A stretch of DNA of 64,000 nucleotides from assembly GCA_001839685.1 (NCBI GenBank), contig MLAK01000688.1:1-64000 (forward strand), written 5' to 3'. This stretch comes from Tritrichomonas foetus (Eukaryota; Parabasalia; Tritrichomonadida; Tritrichomonadidae). Below the pieces are notes generated by a model. That model had not been told where the DNA came from. It did no database searches and saw nothing but the letters and a program-made list of their open reading frames with translations. The first letter of the stretch is position 1, and the number at the start of each line of letters is the position of its first letter. Below, piece by piece: positions 40,122 through 49,322 of the stretch. A program made the translations under genes and the position numbers.

Positions 40122-41165
40122 ATGTCGAAACGTGAAAGATTTACACCTTCAAAAACAGCGCCAAGGGTGTTTGGTCCAGATTCCAATGAGCCTCATTGGC
40201 TCATAAAATGCGAAACGACGTTTTTGAGTACGGGAAAATTAAATCTTTCGTCAGTGCCACTTCCAGACATTTCGGCCATCAAAACTCGCACATCACTTCG
40301 AGAATTAAACATATCGCGCACGAAACTCGAGTCCCTACAAGGGCTTGCCTATCAACCAAACTTGCAAATTTTCAGAGCAACAAAGTCGAAATTGAATTCT
40401 TTTAAAAATTTCTATTCAATATCGCATGCGTCAATGGTATTTCTTCAGAATACTCCACTTGCCAAGATCCCCAACTATATCATTGGTGTAATCCTATTGG
40501 CTGAAGATGATAGGGTCATCATTGATGGTAAATTGGTGTCCCCTAAGTGGTATAAAAAGGCGGCTACTTACCCACCGTTTGTTAGAGACCTTCTCAATTC
40601 TGGATGGATGATCGAATATCCTTGCCCATCCGCAAATCAACTTCGAGACCTCTGTCGTGAATTCAATGTAACTTATATAGAAGACGGCGATCAGTTTGAA
40701 CAGAATTACGAAAATCACGAATCACCGAATAATGTAAATCCTATCAATCGTTCTCCCAAAGAAACAAGTGACGATCTTGAACCATATAATGGAGGAGAAA
40801 TTGAAGAAGAAGAGGAAGAAGATCATTGGACATATCTTAACGATATTGATGAGATGATGAATTATCACAATCAGGTCATTTCTGATGCCTACTTTAGATT
40901 TGAACTCCAAGAACCAGATTATGAACAGTACTTGAATCCATATGAAAATCAAAGGCCAGTGAAACGTCAGCATAGACAACAAAATAAATCCAGAAACAAT
41001 AAAGGTGATGTTCCTGATGATGTTTTTGCAAGTGAAGTGAAAAACTTATTGTCGACAAAGAAGAACTTCGTTTTTGGTGACGGATTCGACATGGATCTAC
41101 AGATTGTGTCTGCTGTTCGCGCTCTATGTGCGAAGAAGCTTCCAGACGATGAGCAAAAGCAATGA
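40122..41165 (+). CDS. Leucine-rich-repeat protein
   Basis: 347 residues. A short leucine-rich-repeat block occupies about residues 35-115 (TGKLNLSSVPLPDI, TSLRELNISRTKLESLQGLA, PNLQIFRATKSKLNSFKNFY), followed by a cap-like segment with NTPLAKIPNYIIGVIL as in SDS22/U2A'-type LRR proteins. After it come a strongly acidic stretch near 217-225 (GGEIEEEEEED) and a basic, disordered region near 285-300, then a final helix. It has no signal peptide, so it is likely an intracellular interaction protein. Its divergent arrangement with MYCBP/FAP174 hints at a flagellar or cytoskeletal role, but this is only context. Confidence 0.65.
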   Translation: MSKRERFTPSKTAPRVFGPDSNEPHWLIKCETTFLSTGKLNLSSVPLPDISAIKTRTSLRELNISRTKLESLQGLAYQPNLQIFRATKSKLNSFKNFYSISHASMVFLQNTPLAKIPNYIIGVILLAEDDRVIIDGKLVSPKWYKKAATYPPFVRDLLNSGWMIEYPCPSANQLRDLCREFNVTYIEDGDQFEQNYENHESPNNVNPINRSPKETSDDLEPYNGGEIEEEEEEDHWTYLNDIDEMMNYHNQVISDAYFRFELQEPDYEQYLNPYENQRPVKRQHRQQNKSRNNKGDVPDDVFASEVKNLLSTKKNFVFGDGFDMDLQIVSAVRALCAKKLPDDEQKQ

Positions 41166-41644
41166 AACAAATGTTTATTTTTATTTATTTCTATTTATTG
41201 TAGCACTTTTTTTTTTTTGAATAAATTAATATCTACGACAAAAATGATTTTTGAAAAATCTGATTTTTATTTACTTTATTCTTATTTTATGAATATCATA
41301 TATATACTAAATATTATTCGAATTTGGCGAGAAGAGAAATAAAGAAAACTAACGAATCCAAAAAGCAAAAAACCAATAAATGGAAACAAGGAACAGAAAT
41401 ATGTGAATCAAGACAAATATTAGAATCAAGACAAATATTAGAATCAAGAAAAATATTAGAATCAAGAAAAATATTGGAATCAAGAAAAATATTGGAATCA
41501 AGAAAAATATTAGAATCACTACAAATATTAGAAACAAGAGAAATACTATTATTGTCCCTGAGGGAAGAATAAGATTGAATAAATAAATTTGGAATAAAAT
41601 AAAGGAATGAGATAAAAGTAACCCGTTCTATTAATATTTTATTT
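41166..41644. other. Convergent intergenic region with minisatellite
   Basis: 479 bases between the ends of the LRR gene and the kinase-SEL1-UBR gene. It is largely occupied by the 18-base repeat listed next. Confidence 0.7.
41405..41548. repeat. 18-base minisatellite, eight units
   Basis: Eight head-to-tail 18-base units of the type GAATCAAGAAAAATATTA; units 1-6 differ at only two positions, units 7 and 8 are more diverged. Because 18 is a multiple of three, one plus-strand frame stays open (hexapeptide ESRKIL), but that frame opens only at TTG and has no ATG, so it is not called as a gene. Confidence 0.9.
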
Positions 41645-44272
41645 TCATGAAGTACAAAAATGATGGTTCTTACAACCACAATCACAATACATTATAGTTA
41701 ATGATCCATTATCAACAATCAAATGATCTTTATGACAATGTTCGGCACAAAATGAGCAGAAACATAAGTCGTCAATGATTCCACATGTCAGACATTCATA
41801 TTTCATTTGTGTGATATAGTGTTTACCATTTTTTTCGAAAGAACATCTATCAAATTTTTTACTTATTTTTAATCCAGGTTGAAGTTTTGCTAATTTTTCC
41901 ACTGCTGGTGTACAATAAACTGATGCGGTAGTTTTGTACAATTCAGTTGCTTTATTGATATCCTGTTTCAAAAATTTTCCGTGTTCATATAAATATCCTA
42001 ACTTATATTGCGCCATAGAAATATGTGCAGCAGCAGCTTTCTCCAAATATTCTCTTCCTTTTTCATCATCTTTTTCAATTAATATTTCCCCATAATAATA
42101 TTGAGCAGAAGAAATTCCTCTTTTAGCTGCAACTTTCATGAATTCTTCACTTTCTTGAATATTACCAATTGCCTTATATATTAGTGCAATATATAAATAT
42201 GAAAGCGTTTCTCCTGCTTTTCTTGCTTTAAATAATTCAATAAGAGCTTTTTCATAATCGTGAAAAAAAGAAAAATATATGATTCCAGTCTTTAAAAAAG
42301 ATCTAGGAAAATATTTTGATGCTTTCAAATACCATTTCAGTGCTTTATGGTAGTCCTTATTAAGCAAAAAGAAATTAGCCAAATGATATTCTGCACTGGC
42401 ATTCCCTTGTTTGGCGGATTGTCTTAAAAATACAAGACTTTGATTTGGATCCAGGTGTGTACCTTTTCCATTGTCAAGCATTTGTGAAACTTTTAATTGC
42501 GAAATTGGTAATTTTTTATCAGCAGCTTTTTTATAATATTTAAAAGCCTTTTCTAAATTTTTTTCTGTACCTTTTCCTATTTCATAGTAAGCTGCTAAAT
42601 CATGTAGTGCATATAACAATCCACTTTTAGCAGCTTTTTTTAACCAATAAAAGCTTAATAAATCGTTTTTATTAGTGCCTTTCCCTAAACTGAGACAAAC
42701 AGCAACATTATACATTGCTTCAACAACGCCTTGATTAGCGGCAGCATAAAACCATTTAAAGCCTTCTTTTTCATTTTTTGCTACAGCAATACCATCCATA
42801 TAAATAACTCCCAAATATAACTGTGATAAACTGTGGTTCATATTTGCTTTATCTATAATGAATTGAACATCTTTTCGATCAACGTTGATTATTTCATATT
42901 GTTTTATTAAATTTTTTATTACAGATTTTTTAGTTCCAGTGAAAAAGTCACCTTCGTCAATCATTAATCTAATAATATAAAATGAACTTGATCTTCTTTC
43001 TATATTCAAAGAGGTACACATATCGTAAATTTTTGAAATTTTACCAAATTTATGAGATAGTTTTGGAATATCTCCACTTGTTATTCGATCAATCATTTGG
43101 CTTATCGAAAGCCCATTAAATGGAAGATTTCCTGTTGCCACTTCATAAATTAATAAACCAAATGAATACAAATCAGTTTGAAAAGAGACATCATCACCAT
43201 TCATTTGTTCAGGTGAACGATAACAAAATGATCCGATTTCAAGTGTTGTTTTTTGGTCAGTCAAATATTGTCTTGCTAGATCAAAATCAGTAATAAAAGC
43301 ATCATAATTATCATTTAGTAAGATATTATCACATTTAATATCACGATGCATTATTCCCTTTGCATGCATGTAATCAATTCCAAATAAAATTTGCAAAATA
43401 ATTTTCGATTTGTGAGTATTTGTGAGAGATTTTTCATTAATAGCTTGTCTTAAATCACCTTTTGCGATATACTCAAAAACTAATGAACTATATAAAGATT
43501 TTATAAAACCATAACAACGAACAATTGATGGATGTTTTAACAATTTGTATATTTCTTTTTCTCTTCGTAGAATTTTTTTCTTTTGTTTGTTGAATGATTT
43601 AATTGCAACCAAAATACCAGTTTTTTTGTGAATTTGAAGTGAAACTACACCATAACTGCCTTGACCAATTTCCCGTAGAAATATGAAATCATCAGAATCA
43701 TATTCAATAAAAGATTCCGGAATTTCGCATGGAAAAAGTCGAAATCTTTGACGAAATAAAAAATGTGTCATAACAGGAAATAAACTTAAAAACAAAAATC
43801 GAGAATATGTCATATTGTCATCATATTTAATTGTGGAATAATTCAGGTGAAAATCGAGAGCAATTTGGACATCTTTGAAAATATTTTGTATGTTGTTTGA
43901 AAAATATTTTAAATCAGGTGAAATTTGTGATAGTATTTTTATGTCATTTTCGTTGCAAGGAACAATCATTGAATCTTTAAGTCTGGGAATCAAATTCTGA
44001 AAAAAATCAAGATCATTATAATAAACAATTAAAAGCAAATTTTCGCAACACAAACAAAAATATGTTTCAAAATTATCCGAGAAAAAGTTTATTACTACAC
44101 ATGGTGTAAATGTTACATCATATAAATAATCAACAAATTTTGGGTCAATATCATATAAAAACAATGAACGCATTTTATAATTCCAAAAAAATACAATATT
44201 TTGGTAAATATTTGGAGGAAAAATTGCGTCAAGTTGTGTCAAATAATGCTTTTCATCATCACCTTCATTCAT
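41645..44272 (-). CDS. Kinase + SEL1 repeats + UBR-box fusion protein
   Basis: 875 residues in one open frame. Residues 1-190: unknown, hydrophobic-aromatic. Residues ~195-450: TKL-like protein kinase with loop GQGSYG (203-208), ATP lysine K225, HRDIKCDN (309-316), RSPE in the APE place. The DFG motif reads DFD (329-331). Residues ~485-800: SEL1/TPR-like repeats with the usual A-x-x-G/Y-K signature (GVIYMDGIAVAKNEKEGFKW, LAAYYEIGKGTEKNLEKAFK, LGYLYEHGKFLKQDINKATE). Residues 807-875: a Cys/His-rich domain matching the UBR box that reads N-degrons: C810, C827, C830, C837, C839, C842, C846, H847, H850 (in CHKDH), C863-D-C865, C873. SEL1 repeats scaffold protein complexes, often in ER-associated degradation. 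An initiator-like TCATA directly precedes the ATG. Likely a signalling protein tied to substrate recognition or degradation; no ubiquitin-ligase domain is present. Confidence 0.8.
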   Translation of the reverse strand: MNEGDDEKHYLTQLDAIFPPNIYQNIVFFWNYKMRSLFLYDIDPKFVDYLYDVTFTPCVVINFFSDNFETYFCLCCENLLLIVYYNDLDFFQNLIPRLKDSMIVPCNENDIKILSQISPDLKYFSNNIQNIFKDVQIALDFHLNYSTIKYDDNMTYSRFLFLSLFPVMTHFLFRQRFRLFPCEIPESFIEYDSDDFIFLREIGQGSYGVVSLQIHKKTGILVAIKSFNKQKKKILRREKEIYKLLKHPSIVRCYGFIKSLYSSLVFEYIAKGDLRQAINEKSLTNTHKSKIILQILFGIDYMHAKGIMHRDIKCDNILLNDNYDAFITDFDLARQYLTDQKTTLEIGSFCYRSPEQMNGDDVSFQTDLYSFGLLIYEVATGNLPFNGLSISQMIDRITSGDIPKLSHKFGKISKIYDMCTSLNIERRSSSFYIIRLMIDEGDFFTGTKKSVIKNLIKQYEIINVDRKDVQFIIDKANMNHSLSQLYLGVIYMDGIAVAKNEKEGFKWFYAAANQGVVEAMYNVAVCLSLGKGTNKNDLLSFYWLKKAAKSGLLYALHDLAAYYEIGKGTEKNLEKAFKYYKKAADKKLPISQLKVSQMLDNGKGTHLDPNQSLVFLRQSAKQGNASAEYHLANFFLLNKDYHKALKWYLKASKYFPRSFLKTGIIYFSFFHDYEKALIELFKARKAGETLSYLYIALIYKAIGNIQESEEFMKVAAKRGISSAQYYYGEILIEKDDEKGREYLEKAAAAHISMAQYKLGYLYEHGKFLKQDINKATELYKTTASVYCTPAVEKLAKLQPGLKISKKFDRCSFEKNGKHYITQMKYECLTCGIIDDLCFCSFCAEHCHKDHLIVDNGSLTIMYCDCGCKNHHFCTS

Positions 44273-44277
44273 TATGA
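44273..44277 (-). promoter_or_regulatory. Initiator-like element
   Basis: On the minus strand TCATA directly abuts the ATG at 44272 (TCATAATG). The same arrangement precedes the fragment at 49322. Confidence 0.4.
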
Positions 44278-44690
44278 ACTTTTTCAGTCTATATTTGTTC
44301 GATTAATTTTTTTCACTCCCTCCGCTGTGTTCACTCGCCGCACCTCTTCCAAATCAAAGTGATCAAAAGAACCAGCAAAGTTCACATCATATTAACCCAT
44401 GAGATTTTTATTCCTACTTTTGGCCTTTATTTGACCATTCACTTCACAATTACAAAACTCAATGGAAATTGAATATCTACCTCATTTGTGACATTTTCAT
44501 AGTATTAGCTTTTTGCTGAACATTTGAATAGAATTTACATTCTTTATATCATCTATTAAAATAAACACATTCCTAAAATTTATAAATATTGAAAGCAAAA
44601 AAGGAAAAAAAAAAATCGTATATTTAACAGTTTATAGATAAAGATTTCCGTTAACAGTGTATAGATAGTTGACAAATTCAATATATCATG
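44278..44690. other. Intergenic region
   Basis: About 0.4 kb upstream of the kinase-SEL1-UBR gene and downstream of the next kinase. It is somewhat GC-richer near 44320-44360. No gene seen. Confidence 0.55.
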
Positions 44691-44933
44691 TCATGAAATG
44701 ACATTGATAGCTTGAGGCCGAAGAACTGTGTTTGGTTTGGTGACACCTTTTGTTGGGCTTGCAGTGACCAACGATATTCTTCTATGATGTTGCCCTGTTT
44801 GGAAAGTATTTTGTTTAAAGCTAGCAAAACGCAAAACTGGTTTTCTAATTTGTAGCGGCTGCTTGAAATGTTGTGTTGAATATGAATTCAATATTTTACA
44901 ACAGAAAGAATTTTCATTTTGGTATTTTTTCAT
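44691..44933 (-). pseudogene. Detached C-terminal tail of the neighbouring kinase
   Basis: An 80-codon frame whose ATG overlaps the stop of the kinase at 44930 (ATGA). Its basic sequence (VLRFASFKQNTFQTGQHHRR, TKPNTVLRPQAINV) resembles in style and position the C-terminal tails of the paralogues at 47342 and 53643, which continue past this point. A run of A (MKK...) at the junction is a likely indel site. Trichomonads are not known to make bicistronic mRNAs, so a frameshift is the simplest reading. Confidence 0.45.
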
Positions 44934-45970
44934 AAGAGAAATTCTTTGAGCAACTTCTCTTTTTGTGCACGAGAAGAAACCTTTTTCATTATCTTTCCGT
45001 AGTCACAAACAACTGTCATGTCGTGACCAGGTGGATAAAGGAGAAAGTTGACAAGGTCAGAATATTCCTGAACAGCATTAGCCATGATTGGCAGATTGAA
45101 AATCTGATCAAAAGATGGACGCTTTTCTGGAGATTTTGTCAATAAAAGAGAGATTAACTCAACCATTTGTGGACTCAGGTGTGATGGGAAACATGGCTCG
45201 TCATTTACTATTTGCCGATATGTTTCTTGAAGGTTTTCATGAAAGAAAGGAAGCTTGCCAGTAACCATTGCATACAAAATTATTCCGCTACTCCAAACAT
45301 CAACTTTATGACTATACAATTCTCGTTTGATGACTTCTGGTGCAGCGTAATTAACCGTTCCACAAGCGGTTTCAAATAAAGATGAATTTGAACTTCCTTC
45401 AATGTTAGAAAAGCCAAAATCAATCAATCTGAGGTGTCCGCAAGGATCGATGATAATATTTTCGAGCTTGATATCACGATGAACAACTTTCTTTTCTCTG
45501 TGAAGATGTTTAAGAATTGAAGCGAGCTCAACAAAGTGTCGAAGAGCATTTGATTCTGGAAGTGCCCCACAAAAGTCGGGAACAATCTCTTTCCAATTAT
45601 TATTGGCCAAAAACTCTTCTACGTTTCTGTTAATGCCGTTTGCAGCAAAACAATCTTGAATAAATTTGCGAGATGAATCCCAAACAATCGAAGAAAGCGT
45701 TTTACCTTCAACATATTCCATCACGATAAAAAGGGAGGTTTCCGTTTCAAAAGCGCCAAAAAACCTGACTGCTGAAGGATGCTGAACTCTGAGCATGATG
45801 TGGGCCTCTCTTTTGAAGCGTTCGATGACTTTTTCTGTAGTTCCATCTTTTCGCGTTCGCTTTAATGCAACACGTTCGCCTGTAGGTTTAAATAACGCGA
45901 GATAAACTGTACCAAAAGATCCCTCTCCGATTTTTTCGATAATTTTAAAGTCATTAATCGTACAAATCAT
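44930..45970 (-). CDS. CAMK-like protein kinase (cluster member A)
   Basis: 346 residues from ATG 45970. Full kinase domain at residues 7-295: GEGSFG (15-20), K37, HRDIKLEN from 164, DFG at 184-186, activation segment end CGTVNYAAPEV (APE 210-212), DVWSSGIILYAMV and the closing PEKRPSFDQIF. The CGTxxYxAPE and PFFHENL features are CAMK-like. It has an insert of about 25 residues between 100 and 140 before the alpha-E helix, at the same place where its paralogues have inserts. All catalytic residues are in place, so it should be active. The C-terminal tail is probably cut short by a frameshift (see 44691-44933). Paralogues in this window: 47342-48592, 53643-54983 and 56399-58060. Confidence 0.85.
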   Translation of the reverse strand: MICTINDFKIIEKIGEGSFGTVYLALFKPTGERVALKRTRKDGTTEKVIERFKREAHIMLRVQHPSAVRFFGAFETETSLFIVMEYVEGKTLSSIVWDSSRKFIQDCFAANGINRNVEEFLANNNWKEIVPDFCGALPESNALRHFVELASILKHLHREKKVVHRDIKLENIIIDPCGHLRLIDFGFSNIEGSSNSSLFETACGTVNYAAPEVIKRELYSHKVDVWSSGIILYAMVTGKLPFFHENLQETYRQIVNDEPCFPSHLSPQMVELISLLLTKSPEKRPSFDQIFNLPIMANAVQEYSDLVNFLLYPPGHDMTVVCDYGKIMKKVSSRAQKEKLLKEFLL

Positions 45971-47341
45971 GAAAAAAAATGGTTTGTCATAAACATTTAC
46001 ATTTTTCTGAGTATTTACAACAAGCCTATTTAATTTTGCCGAAATTTTTGATATGCTTCCTTAGAAATCCAAATTTCTATTAGTCTATTTTCAGAAACCA
46101 GTGAAAATTGTTTTAATAATAGAAAAAGTAATTCAATGATCCTTTGCTTCAAATTCATTGAGTTATTTCAATATCACAATTAGAATAGTATTTCTCTAAT
46201 TTCGTCTATACAAAAGAATATGAGTATTTTGTAAAATCTTAGGAAGAAATTAATTGCATTCGTTGTTTTGTAGAAAACTTATTGAATGATTATTTCTGGT
46301 ATATTGAAAAATTACCAGTCTCAAAAGTAACTTTTTGATAAACGCATTGAATTATGTATGCATATTCAATATTATTGAATTATTAAATCATTTCTGTGTC
46401 TAAATCTGATGTACAAAAATAATATTATCAAAAAGTTAAACGAGGTATCGTTTTTTCAAAAAGCAGCCCATGTTTATCACATTATTATTTCATCATATTT
46501 CTTGTTATTTATATTTACGAGAAGATGATACAGCTGTCAAGATAGAATATTGCTATTCGATTAAATTGTATGACTCTCTTTTTCAGATATCAGAAATATT
46601 CAATCATCATTGAAATTTACAGAATATTAATATTTTTTGAATAATTCCTCAATTATTTTTTTGATAAGATTCGTTCAAGTCGACATTAATGGTGAAAATA
46701 TCAAACACACATCTCAATTTCCAAGTTAACTGTGGATTCCCACAAATCACGAAATCAAAACATTTGTAATAGAATTCACTGCCTTAGGCACAGATGTGGA
46801 AATGTACCTGTGTATAATCAAATTTCCTTTCAAATTATCAACAATTCACATAATCTTGAATTTCTCGGCAATTTTTGTCAAAACTCACATTATAAAGAGT
46901 TTTCATTGTATAAGTTCACTTTTTCCATATTCTGGTATATTATTTGACTTATTTCTTTTTTCAAATTAGTGAACAATCACTATTTCATTGAATAATCTCA
47001 TAAATATATCATAAATATAAAATAGTAAAATGATTCATATTTAAATCCTCATAAATTCACGAAAATAGAGTAACTTTCTGAACGATCTCTCAAGACCAAA
47101 ATTTTCATTTGTTTAAAAAAAAGAAAAGAACACAAACTCATTATCATTTCATATCGTATGAAAGAAAAGTGGTTTCCATTTTCTTCATGAAAACGAAAAA
47201 TGAACGTTTTTTTCTTCAATTCTCTCAATTCAAAAAATACTCAATATAATCTTTTCCGAGTAATTTTTTTACTAACATATATTATTAATCATTTCCATGA
47301 AAAAATAGGATAAAATTATTTTCTAACAGAATTATATGGAG
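45971..47341. other. Intergenic region with a possible relic
   Basis: About 1.4 kb between kinases A and B. Protein-like stretches occur at about 46490-46968, listed separately. No intact gene. Confidence 0.5.
46490..46968 (+). pseudogene. Possible decayed gene
   Basis: One frame reads YLREDDTAVKIEYCYSIKLY and stops at 46613. Another reads FVQVDINGENIKHTSQFPS, meets a TAA at 46727, and goes on in the same frame (NHEIKTFVIEFTALGTDVEM, then YLCIIKFPF) to a stop near 46968. This suggests one frame change and one in-frame stop. No start codon is identified and the family is unknown. Confidence 0.3.
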
Positions 47342-48592
47342 TTATATTGAACAGCGGCGTATCTGAGGAAGAAAAACTTTTGCATTTTGATTCGATATTG
47401 GCTTGTTCACTGTTGGTGTTGGTAGAACAAGAATCGTTGAAGGTATCGGCTGTGAGCCTATCAAATTTGTCCTTAAGCTGGGTATTCTTCTAATTCGCGC
47501 TTTTCTATTGTGAATATTTATTTTAAGCTGAGCAGAGTGTGAGATAGAAACTCCTCTTGGATTTGGTGAATATCCCATTTCTTCTTTTGAATGAATAAGG
47601 TTGGCAATTTGACAAGTGAAGTCTTTCTTTGTGACAGAGAAAATATTCATACAACAGAGGTTATCATTATTGGATGTGTTTTGATTTGTAGAAATCTTTT
47701 GGGATGGTGGATTGGTTAAATTATTAACAATTGTAAAATATTCACCAGCTGTTCTCAAAACAATGGGAATCTGGAAAACCTCATCAATACTTGGTCGTTC
47801 GGCTGGTGATTTGATGAGTAACTTTGAAATCAGTTCGACCATTTCATGGCTTAACTCTGGTGGAAATATTGGATCTTCCGTAACGATCATCTTGCAGGCA
47901 GCCTGAAGATTTTCATGGAAAAATGGCAGTTTTCCTGTTACAATTTTATACAAAATAACGCCAATACTCCAAATATCTACTTTATCACTATAATGTCCCC
48001 TCTGTATCAACTCTGGTGCCATATATCCAACTGTTCCACAAATTGTGTCAAAAAGTGGTGAACCAACACAATCTGAATCTTCAGAGTCTGAACAGATTTC
48101 ATATCCATATGAATTCGCAAAGCCAAAGTCAACAAGGTGGACATGGCCAAGAGAATCTACAATAATGTTGTCCATTTTTATATCGCGGTGAACAACTTTG
48201 GCTTCTTTGTGGAGATATCTCAAAATGCAAGCAATTTCGAGAAAATATCGCATTGCAATGTTTTCTGAAAGATAGCCACAATTTGTATTGCATAAACACT
48301 CATCCAAAATGGTTGATAGTAGTTTTCCTTCAATATATTCCATCGCAATGAAAAGCGATGATTCTGTTTCAAATGCGCCATAAAAACGAGCTGTAGATGG
48401 ATGAACTACTTTTTTTAAAATGTAGGCTTCTCTTTTGAATCTATTTATCACTTTTGGATCACATCCTTCTTTTTTGAGTCGTTTTAATGCGACTTTTTCA
48501 CCATTTGCCTTATATATTGCAAGGAATACGACACCATAGGCACCTTCACCTAATTTCTCTATTATTTTGAAATCTTCAATAGATACATACAT
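47342..48592 (-). CDS. CAMK-like protein kinase (cluster member B, intact)
   Basis: 416 residues. Kinase domain at 7-285: GEGAYG (15-20), K37, HRDIKMDN from 135, DFG at 155-157, CGTVGYMAPEL (APE 192-194), DIWSIGVILYKIV and AERPSIDEVF. An acidic Ser/Asp-rich insert sits in the activation segment (SDSEDSDCVGS). The C-terminal 120 residues are basic and low-complexity and contain FSVTKKDFTCQIANL, a motif shared with members C (FLTCTKNEIASRIRNL) and D (YITCSKREVMFRIHNQ), and end PQIRRCSI, like PHLRRSTF in C. It is the only one of four paralogues here with an undamaged frame through this tail. Initiator-like TCACTTCA touches the ATG. Confidence 0.87.
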   Translation of the reverse strand: MYVSIEDFKIIEKLGEGAYGVVFLAIYKANGEKVALKRLKKEGCDPKVINRFKREAYILKKVVHPSTARFYGAFETESSLFIAMEYIEGKLLSTILDECLCNTNCGYLSENIAMRYFLEIACILRYLHKEAKVVHRDIKMDNIIVDSLGHVHLVDFGFANSYGYEICSDSEDSDCVGSPLFDTICGTVGYMAPELIQRGHYSDKVDIWSIGVILYKIVTGKLPFFHENLQAACKMIVTEDPIFPPELSHEMVELISKLLIKSPAERPSIDEVFQIPIVLRTAGEYFTIVNNLTNPPSQKISTNQNTSNNDNLCCMNIFSVTKKDFTCQIANLIHSKEEMGYSPNPRGVSISHSAQLKINIHNRKARIRRIPSLRTNLIGSQPIPSTILVLPTPTVNKPISNQNAKVFLPQIRRCSI

Positions 48593-48600
48593 TGAAGTGA
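48593..48600 (-). promoter_or_regulatory. Initiator-like element for kinase B
   Basis: TCACTTCA on the minus strand directly precedes the ATG at 48592 and matches the trichomonad initiator pattern. Confidence 0.5.
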
Positions 48601-49028
48601 GTCAAGGGGCTTTACAATTTTTTTTGAATAAAAAATGACAATTGTCTAATTTTAAATTGAATGAATTTATTTCTAATGAGTAAAACTTTTTGCCTTTAAA
48701 AATTGAAAGTATCGATTATAGATCATTATCAGTTTGCCTTTATCTTCTTCTAAAATCAGTTATTAGTCATTATGAATTAATCATTTAAATTTACATTAAT
48801 ATGATATATAAAAAAATGTGGTTGAGATTTCAAATACCTTAATTATAGTTCAGTAACTTTGCATGTTTTATTTTATAAGAAAATCTCTATTTGAAAGGAG
48901 TTTATATGATGAAATAAAAGCTTCATTCAATTCTATAAAAATTCTGAAATTGTCAATACAGTACAAATAGAGATTGTAAAATAATATGTCGTTTTCTTTG
49001 AAATTTAGATAACTATTTTTTGAATATA

Positions 49029-49106
49029 TAGATTTTGGAAATAATCTCAATAGGCCACTTTTTGAGTTATTATTTCCAAAATTGAAAGAGACTTAAACTC
49101 AAAAAG
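49029..49106. repeat. Interleaved short inverted repeats
   Basis: TTTGGAAATAAT near 49031 pairs with ATTATTTCCAAA near 49069, and CACTTTTTGAGTT near 49052 pairs with AACTCAAAAAGTG near 49096. The two stems overlap, so they cannot form at once. Confidence 0.5.
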
Positions 49107-49169
49107 TGATATACGACAAATAATAAAATAATTGAGAACAAATAAATAGAAGTGAAAATAATACATAAC

Positions 49170-49322
49170 CTCGGCTAGTATTTCATATATTTCCCATAGT
49201 TGTGTATTTATTTCTAAATAATTGCGCTTATCTTCGAAAACTGTATTCTTTTGACAAATACCGCTACCAGGACAGTTGTCACTGTTAGAAATAGCCCGAA
49301 TTGCTTGGTGAATACATTGCAT
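49170..49322 (-). pseudogene. Truncated 5' end of an unknown gene
   Basis: From an ATG at 49322, preceded directly by initiator-like TCATA, about 50 codons look like protein (MQCIHQAIRAISNSDNCPGS, then EINTQLWEIYEILAE). After that the frame stays open to 49047 but turns into Phe/Tyr/Leu-rich sequence typical of AT-rich spacer. It looks like the start of a gene whose remainder is gone. An unrecognised intron is possible but no splice consensus was found. Confidence 0.35.

Noticed and set aside
41324..41572. 82-codon plus-strand frame made of ESRKIL repeats
   Set aside because: No ATG; the frame is open only because the minisatellite unit is 18 bases long.
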